From positions 1-38,962 of the forward strand of contig CALKNI010000103.1 in assembly GCA_938091115.1 (NCBI GenBank): 38,962 nt of DNA, in the 5' to 3' direction. The position numbers were made by a program, and so were the translations under genes. Shown here piece by piece: positions 35,199 to 38,962 of the stretch; the stretch's first letter is position 1; each line of letters starts with the position of its first letter. The notes under the pieces are model-generated. The model did not search any database, was not told the DNA's origin, and saw only the letters and a list, made by a program, of their open reading frames with translations. The stretch comes from an uncultured Pirellulaceae bacterium (GTDB lineage Bacteria > Planctomycetota > Planctomycetia > Pirellulales > Pirellulaceae).

Positions 35199-35936
35199 AT
35201 GTTTGAAACCGATGCTCGCGGAATTTTACTCGACATTGAAGGAACGACTTCCTCCATTAGTTTTGTTTACGATTCGATGTTTCCATTTGTGAGGGAGCAT
35301 GTGGCTTCGTTTGTCTTGAGTCACTGGAACGAGGGCTCCGTGCAAACAGCGGTCGGGCTCTTGGCTGTTGATCTTGGGTTCAAATCTACTGATGCCTGGT
35401 TTAAGGATTGCGGTTCTGATTCTGCGAAGCAAGGTCTTGTTGTCTCCGGAATTATCGAGTTAATGGACGCCGATGTAAAAGCTACCGGACTAAAACAGAT
35501 TCAAGGAGTTATTTGGAAAGAAGGATTTCATTGCGGTGAATTAGTTGCACATCTTTACGAAGACGTTGCCGATAGTATCCAGCAGTGGAACGAGCTTGAT
35601 AAAGATGTGCGAATTTATTCATCGGGTAGCGTTCAAGCGCAGCGACTGTTTTTTGGGCACACCATTGCCGGAGATCTTCTCGGAATGTTTAAGGGGCATT
35701 ATGACACGACGACAGGGGCAAAGCAGGATCCGGAAAGTTACCGGAAAATCGCAATGTCCTATGAGCTTGAGCCGCGGGAAATTTTGTTTGTAAGTGATGT
35801 TGTTGGAGAGTTGGTTGCAGCCAAGGCGGCGGGCTTGCAAGGAGTACTCAGCATCAGGCCAGGTAATAAGGCGGCCGAACCCGGCCATGGTTTCGCTGAA
35901 ATTATTAGTTTTCGTGATATCAGTTGTGTCTCTTAG
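35199..35936 (+). CDS. mtnC: Enolase-phosphatase E1
   Basis: This 245-residue HAD-family enzyme has the first motif LLDIEGTTSSISFVYD with the nucleophile Asp and its partner Glu, the second motif IYSSGSVQAQRLFFG, the Lys of TTGAKQDPESYRK and the last motif LFVSDVVGELVAAKAAG. MtnC enolises and dephosphorylates diketo-methylthiopentyl phosphate to the acireductone used by MtnD. The fusion of two steps in one enzyme fits the absence of separate mtnW and mtnX nearby. Its transcription is likely modulated by the terminator directly upstream. Confidence 0.94.
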   Translation: MFETDARGILLDIEGTTSSISFVYDSMFPFVREHVASFVLSHWNEGSVQTAVGLLAVDLGFKSTDAWFKDCGSDSAKQGLVVSGIIELMDADVKATGLKQIQGVIWKEGFHCGELVAHLYEDVADSIQQWNELDKDVRIYSSGSVQAQRLFFGHTIAGDLLGMFKGHYDTTTGAKQDPESYRKIAMSYELEPREILFVSDVVGELVAAKAAGLQGVLSIRPGNKAAEPGHGFAEIISFRDISCVS

Positions 35937-36093
35937 AGTTCAAAACAGCCTTTTTCTAATTGCTTTTGTTAGCACATTTTCGAGAGCTTGCATTTTTTTA
36001 AAATAATGCATGAACCAAGTAGTTTTACTTATCGTAAATCGGCTTGAAAGAAGGGAGACATGCCTTTGGGGGGTGTGTCTGCCGTCTTTTCGT

Positions 36094-36129
36094 GATTGCA
36101 GCGGTGATCAGTCACTGTTATTTGCAATC
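36094..36129 (+). promoter_or_regulatory. Long hairpin upstream of the secreted-protein gene
   Basis: GATTGCA pairs with TGCAATC across an inner stem CGGTGA-TCAG-TCACTG, giving thirteen pairs with an asymmetric internal loop. It lies about 100 bases before the next ATG, in a 290-base gap after mtnC. A second small stem, GACGG-ACA-CCGTC at 36198-36210, lies just before the Shine-Dalgarno region. This could be the end of the mtnC transcript or a structured 5' leader. Confidence 0.35.
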
Positions 36130-36226
36130 GCTGCCGTAGGTTCGCTCCAAGACGGAGTTTGATTTTTGTTTGTTATTCTCTGAGGAGAGAGGATGACGAC
36201 GGACACCGTCAATTGGGGAGTACTTT

Positions 36227-37237
36227 ATGAGGGGTGTTTTTACCGCCAAGCAAATTTTCGCAGTTAGTTTATTTCTGGCGTTTCACGTAGGTTTTACTAT
36301 AGCCAACGATTCTGTGGTTCGGTTTGACGCACCAGCGATGATAGCCGTCCGCCCGGTCACTTCGGAGCGGCCAGACGAAGCTGAACTGTCATCCGACAAA
36401 ATTATTGAATTGCTGGTACCAGTGACCTCTGAGATCGGAATGCGGGACAAGGGAAATGTCTCTAGTTTTCGATACGATATCGTCTGGAATCAGCAGTCGT
36501 ATCCTCTTGTCAGTTACGCACCTAAAACTCAAACGATAAGTGAAATTGAGGGATTAATCGAAGTTGAAAAAAACGAAGACGAGTCAAAAGGAATTGGTGG
36601 CAGTTTGAATGGTCGCTTTCCAGAGATGGTAAGCGGATCAATAAAAGCTGACTTATCAAGTCGTAAGGGAAGCACGGTTAAATATCATCAGCGGCCTCAG
36701 CAATACGTGTTGGTAGCTAGCGGAACCAGCAATCGTGGTTGTGGTGTTTTCTTTCGGTTTCACCCCTCAAAACAAACGACATTGGAGGGAGGTCGTGATC
36801 TGGTCATCGCTTTTCGAGTTCCTAAAACGTGGAGTGGCGGAGTTCTCAAGCTTAAATGCAGTGTTACTGGTACGAGGCGAATTATCGGTTCCTGGAGCGA
36901 TTCATTTGAGGAGAGCTGCATGTTTGTAATTCCAATTTATCTCGAAGGCGATGACCAGGCGCGAAACGCCGCTCGCGATTTTGTTGATTCGGAAACTAAA
37001 TTGCGAATCAACTGGGATCAGTTACAAAACCGAGAGACAGACGGGGCGAGTTATTTGAATCGCCTGGCTCGAGGTGAGGATCTGCAGAGCTTACCTCCAC
37101 ATTGGGCTCACCGTTTGATTCAATCCGGTAAGGATGAGTATCTCGAGAAGTACCGCCCCAAGTTACCGCCAGAGTTGGCGGACGTGGCGGATCAATTTGT
37201 GTTGGCCAGAAAAGGCATGTTTAAATTAAGTCGCTAG
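36227..37237 (+). CDS. Secreted protein of unknown function
   Basis: This 336-residue protein has a clear signal peptide (basic start, FAVSLFLAFHVGFTIAN), so it acts outside the cytoplasm. I do not recognise the family. The mature part looks beta-rich up to about residue 250 (ELLVPVTSEIG, FRYDIVWNQQSYPLVSYAP, YVLVASGTSNRGCGVFFRF, VIAFRVPKTWSGGVLKLKC), then becomes charged and helical. The GTSNRGCGVFFRFHPSKQT segment and the phrase VIAFRVPKTW are distinctive for searches. GGGGAG lies six bases before the ATG. Transcription probably starts within the preceding structured gap. Confidence 0.8.
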   Translation: MRGVFTAKQIFAVSLFLAFHVGFTIANDSVVRFDAPAMIAVRPVTSERPDEAELSSDKIIELLVPVTSEIGMRDKGNVSSFRYDIVWNQQSYPLVSYAPKTQTISEIEGLIEVEKNEDESKGIGGSLNGRFPEMVSGSIKADLSSRKGSTVKYHQRPQQYVLVASGTSNRGCGVFFRFHPSKQTTLEGGRDLVIAFRVPKTWSGGVLKLKCSVTGTRRIIGSWSDSFEESCMFVIPIYLEGDDQARNAARDFVDSETKLRINWDQLQNRETDGASYLNRLARGEDLQSLPPHWAHRLIQSGKDEYLEKYRPKLPPELADVADQFVLARKGMFKLSR

Positions 37238-37312
37238 AAGGTTAATTTCAACGAATTTTTTCCCTTCGATTTATTGCGGCTTATGTGCAAGGATTGCGAA
37301 GAGTTCCCTTAC

Positions 37313-37618
37313 CTAGTTCTGGCTGAATCCAAGTTTGACCGCATTGTCAATCGCAAGCGGGTTCTGAATATACTCTCGGTGGCAATCTGAACAGAGGTCG
37401 AATTTTCGAGTTCGATAAGCTGACTGGCTAATTTCCTGTCGCTCAGACTCATCTAGACGCTCAAGTATTTCGTTGAGCTCGATGAGGTGATCTCGGTCTT
37501 CTTCGGATTCGAATTCAATCGTATCCAAAGCGACCTCAATTTTAATATTGACGGAATACCGCAGCTCTTCGTCAGGTTCAATTTTTCGTCTGCAGCGGTC
37601 GCACGAATAGTGGATCAT
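37313..37618 (-). CDS. Small Cys-pair (zinc-ribbon-like) protein
   Basis: This 101-residue cytoplasmic protein has two Cys pairs, CDRCRRK near the start and CSDCHREY near the end, which would form one zinc site. An acidic helical middle (EEDRDHLIELNEILERLDES) separates them. The frame continues upstream to 37825, but ATG 37618 has GGAAGAG six bases before it and starts at the first zinc knuckle. No function can be named. It is convergent with the secreted-protein gene. Confidence 0.72.
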   Translation of the reverse strand: MIHYSCDRCRRKIEPDEELRYSVNIKIEVALDTIEFESEEDRDHLIELNEILERLDESERQEISQSAYRTRKFDLCSDCHREYIQNPLAIDNAVKLGFSQN

Positions 37619-38126
37619 AATTCTCTTCCTTTGAGACTTTAACTTCAGCAATCCAATTTGTTTTGAGAAATGCCGAACCACAACATCCATCCTCGTCTCC
37701 CATATTAATGGCAAAACAAAATTTGATGCAAGTAAATTCCAAATTAAAATTATGAAACGATTCGAATCCTCGTCAGCGGTGTTTGATCCATAAGTAGAAA
37801 GTATATGTCCATCCAAGTGTCTCATCTGTTGGAGGCAATTAAAACGGCTGACCGGAAGATTGCGACGAGTCGATTAAACAAGCAGGTAGGGTTTTTTCGG
37901 TGTCATTAATCCCGCGGTAGTGTGGAAATCAACTCTTGAGAAAACTCTAGTTTGACTTTTATTCGCAGTTTGGTGGGGAAAGCGCGATTGAAAGTAAATC
38001 GTGAGCTTGGGTTTCATTCAGTTTCCGTCGCAGGGCAGATGCTCCGGCCCGGCTTGGAGGAGCATCGCCAACGTCGATCCGCTTTCAGCCACTGGAAAGC
38101 GTTTGAGAAGTCGCACGATGAAATGA
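37619..38126. other. 508-base gap between Cys-pair protein and CotH-like gene
   Basis: This is the longest stretch without a supported gene. It carries an inverted repeat GATGCTCC-N13-GGAGCATC at 38038-38066, about 60 bases after the CotH-like stop on the minus strand, and presumably the promoter of the Cys-pair gene. A plus-strand open frame of 66 codons from TTG 37952 crosses the repeat and the end of the CotH-like gene and is not credible. No RNA gene was recognised. Confidence 0.4.
38038..38066 (-). terminator. Inverted repeat after the CotH-like gene
   Basis: A perfect eight-base inverted repeat (GATGCTCC / GGAGCATC) with a GC-rich thirteen-base loop lies about 60 bases beyond the CotH-like stop on the minus strand. 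No T-run follows on either strand. It could be a factor-dependent terminator, an RNA stability element or a protein-binding site. Confidence 0.3.
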
Positions 38127-38962
38127 TCAGTCAGACACCTTCCATTTTTTGATCTTGAGCTCGAGTACGCCTTCCACTGAAGCTCCCGGTTCCGCAGAGG
38201 CTGATTCTAAAATTGCAGTGCCATCGATCAACTCCATTTGAGAAGGGTTGAAAATGCCGTTTACAAGAAGTAAGCCCGTGACACTCACCTTGTTATTCTC
38301 GGATGGCTTAAATTGTTCATTCGCGATACTTACGGCGATGGTCAATGTCTTCCCACTGGTTTCATCCTTGCCCGTGATCACAATCGTTGGTGGTTTAATT
38401 TTGACTCGTGAAGGTGCTTTGCTCCGTTCGGCATAAACGGAGACGTTGTTTAATAAAAGTTGGTTCCCGTCTCTCGAGAACTTCAATTTGACGTCCCCAA
38501 TTGGGGTCTCATTGTCAGGTGTTTCAGTAAACCATTGGGTTGAGAAATTAATTTTTGCATTTCCCGTTTCAGCAAGATAAGTTGGTTTTTTCTCGCGGGA
38601 TCTAAGTTTAGGCGGAGCGTCTTTGAATTCGCGAACCAGACTGCTACGACGATTTTTAATGAATCTGCGAAAGCCGTCCATTGAACTTGAGAACTTACTG
38701 TTTGAAGGCATTACGTGTTCTTTTAACATGGCTTCCAGTCGATCCATTTCAGCAAGAAGACGAGATTCGTCCCAGTGTTCGTCTAAGAATTTGTTGAGCG
38801 TTTCAAAATACTGTGACTGGAATTCTGGAATTCGATATAGCTTGTTGGGAAGAATCGCTTTGGCATGGGCGGATTTTGGACTGATTCGATAAGGTGGAAT
38901 AGGAAAGGAAATGGTAAATGCTGAGTCGGTTCCCCATGGAATAAAGTAAAATTTAGAGTCGC
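38127..38962 (-). CDS. CotH kinase-family protein, N-terminus outside the window
   Basis: The open minus-strand frame runs through the right edge; 277 residues are visible, and an internal ATG at 38747 is not the true start. The visible N-terminal part reads DSKFYFIPWGTDSAFTIS, the PWG/D-x-D metal-binding block of CotH kinases, followed by the helical segment HAKAILPNKLYRIPEFQ and FIKNRRSSLVREF that closes the kinase-like fold. From about residue 115 on there is a beta-rich C-terminal domain (GDVKLKFSRDGNQLLLNN, PTIVITGKDETSGKTLTIAV, VTGLLLVNG). CotH proteins phosphorylate secreted or coat proteins. Planctomycetes have many extracellular members. The catalytic N-lobe cannot be checked here. 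Confidence 0.8.
   Translation of the reverse strand, partial: DSKFYFIPWGTDSAFTISFPIPPYRISPKSAHAKAILPNKLYRIPEFQSQYFETLNKFLDEHWDESRLLAEMDRLEAMLKEHVMPSNSKFSSSMDGFRRFIKNRRSSLVREFKDAPPKLRSREKKPTYLAETGNAKINFSTQWFTETPDNETPIGDVKLKFSRDGNQLLLNNVSVYAERSKAPSRVKIKPPTIVITGKDETSGKTLTIAVSIANEQFKPSENNKVSVTGLLLVNGIFNPSQMELIDGTAILESASAEPGASVEGVLELKIKKWKVSD

Noticed and set aside
37952-38152. 66-residue plus-strand open frame starting at TTG
   Set aside because: It crosses the inverted repeat and runs into the end of the CotH-like gene, has no ribosome site and no recognisable sequence.

Overview
The window looks like chromosomal DNA of a planctomycete, probably Pirellulales-like. This is inferred from gene content: a fused aroD-aroE gene, an imuA-imuB-dnaE2 mutagenesis cassette, a Tat-exported NHL-type propeller protein, a CotH-family protein, several secreted proteins of no recognised family, and few clear Shine-Dalgarno sites. 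No rRNA, tRNA, CRISPR array, insertion sequence or phage gene was seen.

Layout. 1-5500: a truncated TPR lipoprotein, glnD and glnB (PII and its modifying enzyme) on the minus strand, then a PduO-type cobalamin adenosyltransferase (minus) divergent from a Nudix hydrolase (plus). 5648-10323: a minus-strand operon in the order ubiquitin-like protein, E2, E1, JAB/JAMM peptidase, RING protein. This is the most notable locus in the window. 10498-16485: a GNAT acetyltransferase, an unrecognised 248-residue protein (plus), a Tat-exported propeller protein, and an FtsX/MacB-type permease with its HlyD-type adaptor. 16789-25376 (plus): a sigma-54-dependent response regulator, mutL, aroDE, aroK, a prepilin peptidase and an OmpA-like lipoprotein. 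25674-31889 (plus): imuA-imuB-dnaE2 with a LexA-like box in front. 32033-38962: a DUF218 membrane protein (minus), a MiaE-like protein, the methionine-salvage genes mtnB, mtnD and mtnC, a secreted protein of unknown function, a small Cys-pair protein and a truncated CotH-family gene (the last two on the minus strand).

The ubiquitin-like operon encodes every part of a eukaryote-style conjugation pathway. The modifier already ends in glycine. The E2 has the HPN-x7-Cys arrangement of eukaryotic E2s. The E1 has the adenylation fold, Zn sites and a C-terminal extension that could present an E2. The JAB protein has an intact JAMM motif but is tied to two membrane segments and a coiled coil. The last protein ends in a cysteine-rich RING-like domain. 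A terminator separates the operon from the upstream acetyltransferase gene, and its leader carries a hairpin. Comparative-genomic work from the Aravind group has predicted bacterial operons of this general type, so the class is not wholly new. The substrate, cellular role and membrane arrangement cannot be read from the sequence.

Other working units are PII/GlnD nitrogen signalling, an SOS-type translesion cassette whose ImuB lacks polymerase catalytic acids, a MutL with the endonuclease motif, two steps of the shikimate pathway in one polypeptide followed by shikimate kinase, and three consecutive methionine-salvage genes with a strong terminator between mtnD and mtnC.
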